DNA of 64,000 bases from Congeria kusceri (GCA_027627225.1 CM051030.1:2311501-2375500); one strand, 5' to 3'; positions 46,331 through 58,881 are shown, numbered from the stretch's first letter. Made by a program: numbers and translations. The notes: generated by a model from the sequence alone, not told the origin.

Positions 46331-46944
46331 AAACACACTTCTGTGCCCAATAAACAATACATATTTAAAATACTGTATAAGTGGTTAAGTTAGCAACGTG
46401 GTAATGTTTGTAAATTATAATTAGAAAAATCACCAACATTTCTGTCAGCAAAAATCACACAAAAATTTACTTGAAAACGGATCTCAAATATGAATATGTG
46501 TACGTTACAGTCCATATGCATAATACCCAAAGGTAATAAAATGTTTAAAATACATAAATGTAATAAAATTAATTAATTGAAAAAATTATATTTTTAACGC
46601 TGATATTTACAACGTATTCAGTTGTTCTTATTGTATGTTGTTACACGGTCTTTTGTAAACACCACTGACAATGAGGTTAGGTTAGTATTGCATATAACAT
46701 ACATCAACTGTTGGCAAACTCCACGTGGACGGCATGCAGCACATTTGTTCATGCCCCATAGCTGTAATTTTGTTGTTAACTCAGGAAACATTGTCAAGGG
46801 TGAATACATGTAAGCTGATGAAGCCAAACTGTTCCTTGTTTATCTTAAGTGGGTCAAGTTGTTGTTTGTTGCACTCCATGGGTGCCAGTCACAGTAATCG
46901 CTGCTAGGGCCAAAAGTGTGTGTTTCGGGTAACGGTCTCAATCA
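46331..46944. other. Unassigned; weak exon-like text on the minus strand
   Basis: Positions 46827-46618 read an open frame on the minus strand with some cysteine-containing text, but no domain and no convincing splice frame. I do not call a gene. Confidence 0.25.
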
Positions 46945-48372
46945 ATCGGGCCAAAAGGCCCTAGGTTGCTCACCTGAGGGGCTAAGGAACTACAGAACCT
47001 GAGGGTCTAAGGAACTACTGTTCTGAGCAAGTTTCATGAAGATTCTGCAAAAAATGTGGCCTCTAGAGTGTTCAAAAGCTTGTTTTTCAATTTGGCCTGG
47101 TGACCTAGCTTCTGACCCCATGTGACCTGGTTTCAAATGTGTCTCATATATCATATGGACAGATGCTCTGAGCAAGTTTCATGATTATTGGGTTATAAAT
47201 GTGGCATCTTGATTATTCACAAGCTTTTTTCTTAAATTTGTCCTGGTGACCTAGTTTGACCTAACATGAGCTAATTTCAAACTCGTCTGAGATCTCATTG
47301 AAACAATTGACGGAACCATTTTCAAACTCACACGAGATATCATTAGAACAAATGTTCTGACTAAGTTTCATGAAGATTGGGCAAAAAATGTGACTTCTTG
47401 AGTGTTTACAAGCTTTTTCTTCAATTTGCCCTAGTGACCTAGTTTTTGACCCACATGACCCAGTTTTGAACTCATCTGAGGTATCATTGAGACAAATGTT
47501 CTGACCAAGTTTCATGACGATTGGGCAAAAAATGTGACTTCTAGAGTGTTAAAAAGCTTTTTCTTCAATTTCACCAAGTGACCTAGTTTTTGACCCCGCA
47601 TGACCCAGATTCGAACTCTGCCGAGATATCATAGGGACAAATGTTCTGATCAAGTTTCATATGAAGATTGGGCAAAAATGTGACTTCTAGAGTGTTAACA
47701 AGCGTTCTCTTAAATTTAACCTAGTGACCTAGTTTTTGCCCAGATTCGAACTCTGCCAAGATATCATTGGGACAATTGTTCTGAGCAAGTTTCATGTTGA
47801 TTGGGCAAAAAATGTGACTTCTAGATTGTTCACAAGCTTTTCCTATAGCCATATAAGGAAAACTGCCCAGCCACCTGGAGGCCATGTTTTGAACGGAGCA
47901 GAACCATTTTGGAACTCCACCGAGATATCATAAGAACAAAGGTTCTGAGCAAGTTTTATGTTGATTGGGCAAAAAATGTGACTTCTAGAGTGTTCACAAC
48001 CTTTTACTATACCCATATAAGGAAAACTGCCTCACCCCCTGCCGGCCATGTTTTTCAACGGACAAGAACCATTTTCAAACTCACACGAAATATCATTAGA
48101 ACAAATGCACTGAACAAGTTTCATGTTGATTGGACAAAAATGTGACTTCTAGAGTGTTCACAAGCTTTTTCTTTCATTTGATCTAGTGACCTAGTTTTTG
48201 ACCCCACATGACCCAGTTTCGAACTCAGCCAAGGTATCATTGGGACAAATGTTCTGACCAAGTTTCATGAAGATTAACCAATAAATGTGGCCTCTAGAGT
48301 GTTCACAAGGTAGATATTGACGACGAACGATTCATGACGCACAAAAGGTGATCACAAAAGCTCAGGTGAGCT
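46945..48372 (+). repeat. Minisatellite element, family B, with inverted caps
   Basis: The 5' cap 'gggccaaaaggccctaggtt' then gctcacctga and the 3' cap 'aaaagctcaggtgagctcaa' are inverted. About ten units match 3371-5571, including the alternate unit with 'atagccatataaggaaaact'. Confidence 0.85.
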
Positions 48373-49682
48373 CAAAAGTTAGCTAGGTTCGGGATTGGTT
48401 TTTTTTCCATTGTTTTTTTTTAAAGACACATTTTGGTCAAAAAACATTGAAACAAATATAAAATCTGATGAATAGGGATTTCATGAAAAACAATCGTTGC
48501 TAAAAACTGTAGGGTTGGGGTTTTTCGTTAGGTAGGGTCGGGTTGCCCGAAACACAGAATTTTTCTTTTGGCCTAGGCGTGACACTATGACACAACATGA
48601 TATCGGAGGTTTGCCAATATATTTCCAAAAATGTCTGAATTTTTTATTTCGCAAAGTTCGACACGCGGAAATATCCACTTCTACAGTATAGTTAAATATA
48701 ATAACAGTAATCCTGACCAATGATAAGGGAATTTCGATCTAAACATTTTGACATTGTTTTTAGACACATCACATTCAACTTATCTATTTTCAAACTTCAT
48801 TGTTTTTCGTTGGACCATAAAACGTTTTAATGACATTTTATTTCAACTAAATTTATTGGCATTGTTTTTAACTTAAAGGGTCAAAGTAGCACTGGTTTCA
48901 TTGTGTAAAACAGTTAGGAGAACAATTCATTTCAAATGAGTTAATGGATTTGTGTTATGCTTCTGTGAGTTAACAATTGCTTTCTCATTCTGATTTTTAG
49001 AGGGGCTGTCTGATTTGTACAAATTTATTTTGGGTCGCTTTCGTTCTAGCAATAATGTTTTATATAACATAAAGAACTGTCAATATCAACAAAAACTATT
49101 TTATTTATTGAAAAAATGCAAATATATATTTTCTGTCAATACAGACCCATTTATCCTACAGCTACATTTGGTTTTACATTAAAAAAATAAGAACCGCACA
49201 TGTGCCAACAATCTGACTCACCAAAATGCTGTATATACATGTATACTAGTTTGTTGCACAGCAAAGTATTATTTAAGTTTTAAATTTCTCTCATGATATG
49301 CATTTCTAAACATAAGTTTTTCTCAACATTTATTATAATATTATTATAAAAATATCAGAATAGATGGACGGTTTATGTTATAATTTTCGTACTATATCCT
49401 ACAATCCCTCTTAAACTTCCTTTCACACAATAATTTAACACCCTAATGTCATTCACAGGAGATATGAAATCAATACCCCTGACTTTCTTAACCTGGTTTA
49501 TATTTTGAGCATTTTACTTTTCACTCTACTGATTCTGATACCTAGAACAAAACTTCAAATGTACACAAATACCCTGGTACAACATTAAAGAGACTGAACT
49601 CCACATGGTCTAATTGTAAAAATGAAAGAAAATTGTCAAAAATACATAATCTTCTCACATAATCATATAGAACCCATTAAAC
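48373..49682 (+). repeat. Long dispersed repeat, copy near 49 kb, interrupted by AT-rich sequence
   Basis: Positions 48720-49000 and 49430-49600 match 43453-43913 in order. The AT-rich piece at about 49000-49430 is extra and could be an insertion. Positions 48373-48720 are unassigned. Confidence 0.55.
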
Positions 49683-50329
49683 AAGAGCTGTCAGAGGACA
49701 GCGCGCTCGACTATTCGAAGTATTTCAGTTGGTACATATCGAGGGCTGAACGAAAAACTGTTGTAACTCACTTTTTTTTTTTCAAAAATCACTTTTTTGC
49801 ATTATTTGTCATATCTACTACTTATACATATGACATAAAAATATTATGACCGTATTCCTTATTTAATCCCTTAAACCCTTTAGTGCAAAAGTGTTGGTAA
49901 CTCAAATGTCCCGTTTCAGAAAATGGAAAACTGTCGTAACTTGAGTTACAGTTTACCATTAAGTTTGTTCCTACATGAAAGTTAATTCTAAATGGAAAAC
50001 TGTGCTGAGTTATGTACTACATGAACTTTGTTATTCTTAGGATGTTATAAATATGATGATGTCATTAAACTTAACAATAGAAATAAAGGTTTTCAAAACC
50101 AAATAAATCAGACAACCATACATATGTTATACTTTTAACAGTTAAAAAATGCAGGTTAGTTGTTTTAAATATTAAAACAAAACAATTCAGCAAGGATGGA
50201 GTTTAAAGCCAAACCTGTTTGATTAATTAATCAATGCATTTTAGATGAAAACTAAAACAATCTTAATCCAAAATGACACCTAAAATTTTAAATCATTAAA
50301 GAACATGGCGGCTCACAGTTTTTCTTAAA

Positions 50330-51210
50330 TATGGCTTTATTGACTTTAAATATTATATTAACTTTGAAAATCTTCTTTGTAACAACTTCCATGGCATTTT
50401 GAAATAATTTCACAGAGATGTTCCTAGGCTGACACATTTTGATTTCTTTTTTAACGCAGTCACCAAGGGTGGGGCAGTTTTCCTAATGTGCTTTTATTGA
50501 AAAGTTCAAAAATCTTATTATCTGAAACCACTTGGAAGATTTTAAAATCATTTCACAGAAATGTTCCTTGGGTGACCCTCTACCAACTTCTTGGAAATCA
50601 TTTGATACGTTAAAGAACATAACAAACTGGGAAGGAGCAGTTTTTTTAATGATTGTATTACAATCTTTTACAATCTTCTCTTCAATCACTAACCAAATTT
50701 TAAAAATAATTTCATGGATATGTTCCCAGGTTGAACATCTACCATATTGCTCTAAATCATTTTGATTTGTTAAAAAACAATGCCCCCAGCGGGCGGGGAA
50801 GTTTTCCTTATATAGCATTTTTTAACACTTTGAACACCGTCCTGGCAACCACTTATGAGATTTTGATAATATTTCACAGAAATGTTCCTTGCATGACCAA
50901 TTTCCTCCAAATTATTTCAAGTTGTTAAAAAACATTCGTGCCAGTGGGCATTACAGTTATCCTCATTTGGCTTTTTGAACTAAGCCAAGCTATACAAACT
51001 TTAAACAATCTTTTTGTTTGAATCCACTGGTGGGATTTGAATTAATTTGGCATAAATTTATTCCTGAATTAGTTTAATCATAAAAAAATCACCAAACAGC
51101 ATGGCTTCTAGAGGACGGGGCAATTTTTTCTTATATATCTCTGTTGAAAACTTTGAAAATCTTCTAGTCTGACACCACCTGATGGATTTGGAAATAAATT
51201 TCAGGTATAG
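50330..51210 (-). repeat. Family F minisatellite core, reverse orientation
   Basis: Reverse complements of the family F landmarks ('atttcacagaaatgttcctt', 'gggtgaccctctaccaa', 'tctgaaaccact') recur at about 150 bp. Open frames here are repeat shadows. Confidence 0.75.
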
Positions 51211-51470
51211 CAAATTTATTTGTCTTTATTGCTCAGGTTGTCCCACAGCATGAACAGACAAGTGAAAATTTGACAGATTTTAAAAAGGTAAAAACTGTGA
51301 AAACATCATCGGGACCTGGTCAATAATTTCTCATGGTTTTTGCTCTCAGTTGTTAATCTTATTAAGAGGCCATGTTATCAATTAAGAGACAATAATCTGC
51401 TTAACACCTCAAGGGTGAAGCCAAGTGACACCTGACTAGACATAGCCGTTTGGTTTATTTAGCTTTTTAT

Positions 51471-52185
51471 GCCCCCAGCATCTTGATGCAGGAGGCATAT
51501 AGTGATTGTCCTGTCCGTCCTTCCGTCCGTGTCAAGGTTAAGTAGATTTTACCGTTTCGTCTAGCACAACACCGCTTGCTACAACACTTGGATACTTACA
51601 CAGTTGTTGCTTATGACCATTCCCTATCCACCCATATCACTCAACTTCGCGTTGACCTTGACCTTGACCTAATTTGGTCTTATAATGATTCAAAAGTGCA
51701 ATTTCTTGGTTAACTAGATTTTACCGTTTCATCGAGCACCAACACCGCTTACTACAACACTTGGATATTTACACAGTTTTTACTTATGACCGTTCCCAAT
51801 CCACCAATATCACCCAACTTCACTTTGACCTTGACCTAATTTGCACTTAAAATAATTCAAAAGTGCAATTTCTTGGTTAACTAGATTTTACGGTCTTGTC
51901 TAGCACCAACACTGCTTACTACAACACTTGGACATTTACACAGTTGTTATTTATGACCGTTCCCAATCCACCCATATCACCCAACCTCACTTTGACCTTG
52001 ACCTAATTTGCACTTAAAATAATTCAAATGGGCTGTTGCTTGGTTATCTAGATTTTACCATTTCGTCTAGCACCAACACCGCTTGCTACAACAGTTGGAT
52101 ACTTACACAGTTGTTGCTTATGACCATCCCCAATCCACCCATATCACCCAACTTCACTTTGAACTTGACCTAATTTGGACTAAGA
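51471..52185 (-). repeat. Family A minisatellite element, reverse orientation
   Basis: It starts with the tail in reverse ('ttatgcccccagcatcttga', 'ctgtccgtccttccgtccgt') and has four units with 'aagtagattttaccgtttcg', 'aacaccgcttgctacaacac' and 'aatccacccatatcaccca'. It mirrors 1216-1932. Confidence 0.85.
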
Positions 52186-52534
52186 AATGGGCTACCCAGA
52201 ACCAACTGGGGCATGTGTGTTTATCAAACACAGAATCTTGTTTACTATTTATTCTTATCAATTTTTTATTAAAAACCATGCAATTAGTTACCAGTTTTTG
52301 CAGTGTTTAGTTTATATTTTATGTTTTTGATGAACAGAATAAGAAGGACGAAAAATTGGAACTGAAACAATTGTCCAGTTTAGAGAGGGAATTGGTTTTC
52401 AGAGTGTGCAGTTTAGACAGGCTTCACTAAAACAGACAAAGGCAATATCAGCCATATATTATATATTCGCTACCCCTGACTTTTCAGAAATGTTCCTTGA
52501 GTGACCCTCTAACGGAATCTGGATGAAAGCGCTC

Positions 52535-52874
52535 CCGGACAAAAGCCCACTCATTGCTTTTCACACCCCTAGCATTAGCCCGCTCGTAGAAATTATTGAC
52601 TCAAGTATTTGGAATTAATACGTACGACGTCCTAATTAACGAATTTTACTGCCCTTAATAAATGCAGTAAGTTTGTGTTTAATTGCGACAATTAGGTCAA
52701 TTATCTTCTTTAATTATACTTATCACCCACACTTAGTCGGATATTATAATAATAATTGTCCGGGGTGTAATTTCAACAAACTGATACTTTCTGGGTCGTC
52801 AAAATTACGAGCAGGCTAATGTCCTGGTTGTGAAAAACAGTGCGGGATTTTTTTTCTGGGAGGGCTTTTGTCGG
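52535..52874. mobile_element. MITE of about 340 bp nested in the 4-kb element
   Basis: The left arm 'ccggacaaaagccc', then 'cttttcacacccctagcatt' and agcccgctcgta, is matched in inverse by tacgagcaggctaatgtcct, 'ggttgtgaaaaacag' and gggagggcttttgtcgg. The arms are about 60-70 bp with indels. The interior is AT-rich. Confidence 0.75.
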
Positions 52875-54714
52875 TATTTGTCTCTACCATATTCTTTAAA
52901 ATCATTTTGAATTCCCAAAATAGTAGCAACAAGTATTCCTCCTTTGATTAAATTGAAAATGTGGAACAATTTCTTGTCAGAAACACCTGTTTTAATCTCA
53001 ACTTGGACTTGTTTAAAGACATTGCTGTTGTCTGTCAATGTCAAAATTTTACTTCAAACAGTTCTTAACAGCTACAATTAAGCTCGTACAATCCACTATG
53101 ATTCTTAAAACTCCGGTTAGCGGCCTAGAGCCATCTTGGCCCTCTTGTTCCAGAGTAAGGCTATGATAAGACTACAGTAGTTTCGTTGACACCAGGGCCA
53201 GATCCCATCACTATTATTATTATAAAACCAATAAAAACTGTTGCTTCTTGTAACTAAAATGCAAGTTTTATTATTATCATAATTTTTGTTATTATGCTAC
53301 TTTGTACACCTTTATAAACTCTGTATTGTGTTTTATGATACTAAGGACATTGCGTTTCTTATATCGTTACTTGAATTAACTGCTGTTTTCTTTATTTTTA
53401 ACAAACAGTATCCCATTTGTTAGTAATGATAAAATGTCATGAATAGAAAGTTATAATTGTTTGTTTTGCGACAGTTTTCCATTAATTTTTATACTGGAGT
53501 TTGAACAGATTTCAGCGGAAATCTGTTGTAAGTTAAAAATCTTTTAATATAATGCTTAATATTACATTTTTGGAGACTGTAACATCTTAATAAGTAATAA
53601 TTATACAATTTTATCACTTATTGGTTAAAGAAAGTTTATAACGCAGAATTAATTAAGTAAAATAACAGTTTTTTCCTTCTACGGTAAAATAAAAAAAAAA
53701 GTGAGTTACGACAGTTTTCCGTTCACCCCTCTATATTTTGAATAGTGAAAGGGGCATAAATTTGTTAAATATAAAATATATTTAAGTGAAGCCTTATATA
53801 TTTAAGTGAAGCCTTGTATAGATTATAAATTTTTGGAACAAAAACTTCAACCACAAAGTCTATGTAAAACGTAGGCAAACTCTGTCAAAATGCAAAACAG
53901 AGTTATGGGTAATATTGCCCCTGATACTAGAGTTGATGTCAAAGGTAAGTTCCAAGTTTCAAGTGAATTACTTGCGTAGTTTTGAAGTAACAAAACTTTT
54001 GAATATAAACTTTAACCAGAAAATCTGTGTGAAAAAGGGGCATTATTTGTCAAAATAAACAACATAGTTATGGGTAATGTTGCCCCTGGTACTAGAGTTG
54101 ACGATAAAGGTTAGTTCCAAGTTTCAAGTGAATAACTTATGTATTTTTAAAGTTACAAAAATGTTAATATAAACTTTAACCAGAAAATCTATGTGAAAAA
54201 GGGACATACCTCGGTAAAAATACAAAACAGAGTTTATGGAGAATGTTGCCCCTGACACTGGAGTTGATGACAAAGGTTAGTTTCAAGTTTCAAGTGAATA
54301 ACTTATGTAGTCTTGAAGATACAAAACTTTTGAATATAAGCTTTTACCAGAAAATATATGTGAAAAAGGGGCATAACTATGTCAAAATATAAAACAGAGT
54401 TATACAAAATGTTGCCCTTGATATTGGTGTTGAAGACAAAGGTAAGTTCCAAGTTTGAAGTGTATAACTTAATAGTTTTGAAGTTACAAAACTTTAAATA
54501 TAACCAGAAAAACTAAGTGAAAAAGGGGCATAACTCTGTCAAAATACAAAACAGAGTTATGGGGAATGTTGCTGACACTGGAGTTGATGACAAAGGTATA
54601 TTCCAAGTTTCAAGTGAATAACTTATGTAGTTTTGAAGTTACAAGACTTTTGAATAAAAACTTTAAGCAAATTCAGACACTGATACGGACGCGAATAGTC
54701 GAGCTAAAAATTAG

Positions 54715-55140
54715 ACACTTATGTTTTCATTGACCTGAAAAACAATGACTTTTATAGTTTCTTCCTTTTTATCGTCCCTAAATCTAAAGCGTTTGCAGGT
54801 GCTATAACACATTGAGTAATTTTTAAAAAAGCGCTGTTTATATTTAGGATATATTTAGGATAATCACATGACACATTAGTTTTTTCGAGTCGCGCATGTA
54901 CACATTTGAATCAGGTGCTTGTATTGGGGAAAGCCGCAGTATTTTTAAATTGGGAATACCAGGTACAAGGAATGAGAGAGGTTATTCAACTTCTATTTTT
55001 CAATAAAATATACTGTTTCTGACAGTATTTGATTGTGTTCTATACAAATATTGATGGATATATGGATGTTTTTACCACTTAGAAATAACTACAAAAAAGT
55101 GCAGATTTTTATGCCTATCTGGAGTTCAGTATCTTTAAGA
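54715..55140 (-). repeat. Dispersed repeat, inverted partner of 19370-19740
   Basis: Shared words in reverse: 'tttgcaggtgctata', 'gcttgtattggggaaagccg', 'atgcctatctggagttcagt'. It follows the family G element directly. Confidence 0.7.
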
Positions 55141-55194
55141 TAAAATGGACCAATAAACAAATTCAGACAGACCGAGGCAAGAGCAAACCAAATA

Positions 55195-56398
55195 CCGTAA
55201 AAGCTCTATGTTTTCGGACACTTGTGTCCGTAAATTTGGACACACAAAAAATATTCTCAAATTACAGGTGTCCGAAAATTTATAGACACTATGACAATAT
55301 TGCAATTACATTCGGATACGTCCGGTGTATAGCGTTTTTTGCTGAATATACTTGGATAGTATGGATTACTGATTGCGCGTGATTGATAAATACCACTCCA
55401 TATTAGTATTATTAATTTTAAGCCATGTTTGCAATGAATTGTAAAAGATTTCATATGTATGATTGTGTTTAACAGAAGATTAGGCCAAGACTGCATTTTT
55501 GTCGACCGAGTTCAAACATTACTATTTTGTATATTATTTACCTGTAATAATTGCAATAAAAGATGCAAATTATGATTTTGTTGTTTGTTATTGAACCAAA
55601 AATCTTAAACGATCGTCTTTATCACCTTCAAACATTCGTGAAACTTGTGATAGGGTGCGATAAAACTGGAGCCTGTTTGTCACACTTATCGTGTTGAGTA
55701 GGGGCATAGTACCGTAGATACCTGAATTGTTAATTGGCACTAATTGGCATTATAATAGATTTCAATGCAACCGGTATCAGACTATCATAATTGGCACTAA
55801 TTTACATCATACCCTTATTCAGTTCCAATACAGTTATTAAGGTTAAATAAATTTCATTCTTTCAATTGATTGGTTAATTATAACGATGCAATCAAACGTT
55901 CGATCTTCATAACCTTACCTTGAACCTATATATGTTGACAAATTCATTTACATACCTTAACATTTGCATCGTTACTTCTTAACAACACTATAATTGTCTA
56001 AGCATATTTTATCTCTATCTTTTAATATATCTGTTAAGACTGGTTCCTTAAAACTATAATTTCAACAGCGTATTTAATATACGATATCAATACCGGTTTA
56101 CACATCGGGTAAACCCATTACTTATGGCACGTGGCTCTTTACCCAATAACGGTTATGTAACTGTCCACCGCCTCCAGATTTTATGCCCTTCATCCAGTTT
56201 TAAAAACACATGTGCAGTTTGTCACCAGATTAAAGCAAACAGCTTAGAAATCTGCTAAAATACCAATGTCATATAAAATGCCAGAAAATTTAGATTCATT
56301 AATAATGGTTTAAAATTAGGATACCGAAAATTTATAGTGAAAAAAAAAAATTATTTCGGCTAAAAAAGAGGGTGTCCGAAAACATAGAGCTTTTACGG
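55195..56398. mobile_element. 1,204-bp non-autonomous DNA transposon with perfect 27-bp TIRs and TA target
   Basis: The left TIR at 55195-55221 (ccgtaaaagctctatgtttt...) and the right TIR at 56372-56398 are perfect inverse copies, each with TA directly outside. This fits the Tc1/mariner/pogo superfamily. A subterminal 'ccgaaaatttatag' occurs near both ends. No transposase frame is inside. Confidence 0.88.
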
Positions 56399-56439
56399 TA
56401 CCGGTAATTTAAACACACTTTCATAGATACTGATCAATG

Positions 56440-57395
56440 CAAATTAACAATACAGTTGAACCTCATCAAAATCATCCAGGCCAGTAATCACAGACATGCA
56501 ATAGTTTTTTTGACCCAGTAATAAAGTTATATAAATCGCTGAAGATTACGTGCCACTCAGCAGATAAATGATACAATATTGCTACACGCTTAGACAAAAA
56601 TGCTCAAAATATACAAAGTGAACTGAAAAGTCTGCTCTACAGTCACAGTGGTGAACAAATACGTATCAGGAAGCAAATTTGTACTTCGATAATTTGTATA
56701 AAACTCAAAACTTGCTAGACTGTGCAGAACTTTTAGTGTATAATTTCGCAACTGTAAGATCATGTAATAGGTCGTACCAGCAATGTAGACTTATAATATT
56801 TACTTGTATGCAAAATTGATTTTCTCTATCACCCAAGGATTATTTATGTGTAATTTGGTTGAATTCTGCCCTGTGTTAGCAGTGTTAACTGATGTACTGA
56901 TGCAGGCACACAGAGCAGATGAAATATATCTAGGGATTGGCACACATTTTGTAAAACACGTCTGGTGGAAAACCTGGAGGTCACAAGTCACTAAATAAGG
57001 AGGCCGCAAGTCACTAAATAATTGTTGGGACTAGAATTCCGCCCAGTGTTAACAGTGGCCACAAGTCACTACATAATCACTGGACTGGAACATGCCTATT
57101 ATATTTGCAAGAAGGCATCTTGCTGAGTACGAAGTACTTCAATATAATAAACAAGAAATTGTATGGAACAAGCACAGACAAGTAGATGTCACTCACAATA
57201 CACCTGGAACTTGCCATAGCATTTGGCTTGATACTGGCCTTCAATGCACCAAGCTACACATGTCATTATTTCTTATATTTGTTAAAAGCAAAATACAAAA
57301 TGTTATTAACAAACATCGCACAACAAACAGCTGATGACGGACAATGACTGACCAAAATATCTCACAATTGAGCACTTCAATCTCAGTTGAGCTAA
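56440..57395 (+). repeat. Long dispersed repeat, partner of 31700-33090
   Basis: It shares 'gttgaacctcatca', 'gtgtaatttggttgaattct', 'acacgtctggtggaaaa' and 'gcaagtcactaaataat' in order, and closes with a 'tcagttgagctaaaa' cap. Short open frames are not conserved between the copies. Confidence 0.65.
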
Positions 57396-57469
57396 AATTT
57401 GTTCATTGCAAACATTTGAACAGCATGCTACTGAAGCAGCGACTGTTACTGATATCAATGTCAACTTAC

Positions 57470-57565
57470 CTTGGCCAGACCTCGACTTGACAACTATCCC
57501 AACTACAGTCACTTCCACACCACTCCATACTTCAACTGTGAATACACAACAGAAAAATAACAAGC
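57470..57565 (-). pseudogene. Exon-like cassette, copy b
   Basis: On the minus strand it reads V-E-V-T-V-V-G-I-V-V-K-S-R followed by a donor CCAAG/GTAAGT. It is homologous to 58882-59042, but its donor phase differs from that copy by 14 nt relative to the shared V-V-K-S-R. At least one of the two must be shifted. The 5' boundary is unclear. Gene unknown. Confidence 0.4.
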
Positions 57566-58030
57566 TCATGTGGATGACAAGTTGACAAGTACAAGAATTA
57601 GTAAGAAATTCATCAAGTTTTCTTGTGATTCTGTTAGTACTCTACAGGCCACCTATAGACGAAGATGGAAGTGTTTTCCTATCAAACAAAAGAGTTTTTG
57701 TCAGTATGATAACACACATACCGGCATAATCTAACATACCTATTCTTCAATTAAATACTTGCGTAATTAATTATTAATCAACAATTCACCACACTACTTC
57801 AAAATCATGTACCAGTGAATTACACAATGTTACGGATCTCACATGCAGAACAATTGTTCTTATTTTCATTATGCAGTGAGCAATACTTCCATGACAATCC
57901 CATGGTTTCTATGGCAAAAGTTTCAACTTATAGTCAACATTCGATGCCACTCTGTATTTTAAGATTGCTTTGATTACCATGCTGACAGTAAGGCTAGCCA
58001 TACAATGAAATACATAACATTAAACTATAC
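57566..58030. other. Unassigned, between exon-like cassettes
   Basis: AT-rich. If the cassettes belong to one gene this would be intron. Confidence 0.3.
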
Positions 58031-58142
58031 CTGTGTGAATTGCCAGGCCTGTTTCACCATCTCGTGGGCGTCACCGATGCTGCTGAACAGTCGGTCTGTT
58101 ACTGGATCGTGTCCACAGCCTCTTCCTGGGTCTTCTTAACGA
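58031..58142 (-). pseudogene. Exon-like segment, homologue of 14870-14953, with a frame break
   Basis: The frame D-P-V-T-D-R-L-F-S-S-I-G-D-A-H-E-M-V-K-Q runs to the donor CACAG/GTATAG. The upstream part (K-K-T-Q-E-E-A-V-D) is in another frame, so one base is lost between them compared with the copy at 14.9 kb. It sits upstream of copy b on the minus strand, just as 14870-14953 sits upstream of copy a. Confidence 0.45.
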
Positions 58143-58396
58143 CAAACAGGTTATTAGACTAGCTTGGACTATGCAACAAATAGTCAATGTAAACAATTCT
58201 AAATGAGTCTAAGGGAAACAACTCCAGATGCACATGTTTACCAAACTTTTCTATCTCACTTTTCAAACATGGTGGTAGCTTGAGGCCTAGGTTTGTCATC
58301 AACTTCATGGAATTTAGAAGTACATATCTTCATGTAAAGTGTATACTTCGTTTATACAGTTTAAATGCTGAAGACTTGAATATATCATTAACATGC

Positions 58397-58434
58397 ATAT
58401 ATATATATATATATGTCTATATATATATATATAC
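58397..58434. repeat. (AT)n microsatellite
   Basis: Two runs of AT separated by gtct. Confidence 0.9.
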
Positions 58435-58459
58435 ACAAATTAATTTCATGGCACAACTC

Positions 58460-58798
58460 ACACATTATTAGAAAGGATCTTGCCAACAGAATTCACAATC
58501 TGGCTTGGTACTGGCCTTCATTACATCAAGCAACGCAAGTAAAATGCCACTACAATAAATAATTGTCTTAAAATACACGGTCTGACCCCAAGTGGCAAAA
58601 CACAGTATCAAATGTGGATTACCATAAGACTGATTATTTGAGGACTGAACACAAATGTCCAGTTTTTTCAACTTCCATCGAGTGGCTTCAAAGAAGTTGT
58701 TAAAAGCAAAATACAAAATGTTGACAACAAACAACTGACAACGAACCATGACTGACCACAGTGGCTCACACTTGAGCACCTCAAGCTCAGGTGAGCTA
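58460..58798 (+). repeat. 3' part of the long dispersed repeat, with tcaggtgagcta cap
   Basis: 'ttggcttggtactggccttc', 'agtatcaaatgtggatta', 'gtccagttttttcaacttcc' and 'ctcaagctcaggtgagctaa' match 32740-33090. Confidence 0.7.
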
Positions 58799-58881
58799 AA
58801 AATCCGTTGATCGCAATCTTGCTACAAATGGATGGCATGCCACTGAGGCAGTGATTTATTATTATATTAATGTAACCTTAC

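Larger units (their letters stand above)
49741..53731. mobile_element. 3,991-bp TIR transposon without transposase, composite
   Basis: The first 31 bp (gagggctgaacgaaaaactg...) and the last 31 bp as reverse complement (gaggggtgaacggaaaactg...) match at 28 of 31 positions. Both run into poly-T/poly-A. A subterminal copy of 'ggaaaactgtcgtaact' lies at 49923-49941, and a similar one about 260 bp inside the right end. The interior is other repeats in reverse orientation (50330-51210, 51471-52185, a reversed gctcacctga-type cap at 53108-53152) plus a MITE at 52535-52874. No transposase is seen. Flanks read tatc / tata, so a short TSD is possible but not clean. Confidence 0.75.
49683..54713 (+). 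repeat. Minisatellite element, family G, split by a 4-kb transposon
   Basis: The 5' cap 'caagagctgtcagaggacag' then cgcgctcgactattcgaag is at 49683-49740. The core and 3' cap 'cgcgaatagtcgagctaaaa' are at 53732-54713. Between them sits the TIR element 49741-53731. The core has six units of about 165 bp with 'aaaaggggcataactctgtc', 'aaaacagagttatggg', 'atgttgcccctgacactgga', 'gttgatgacaaagg' and 'caagtttcaagtgaataact'. Confidence 0.85.

Noticed and set aside
46618..46827. 69-codon minus-strand frame with cysteines, exon-like
   Set aside because: No domain, no second copy, and no convincing acceptor/donor pair.
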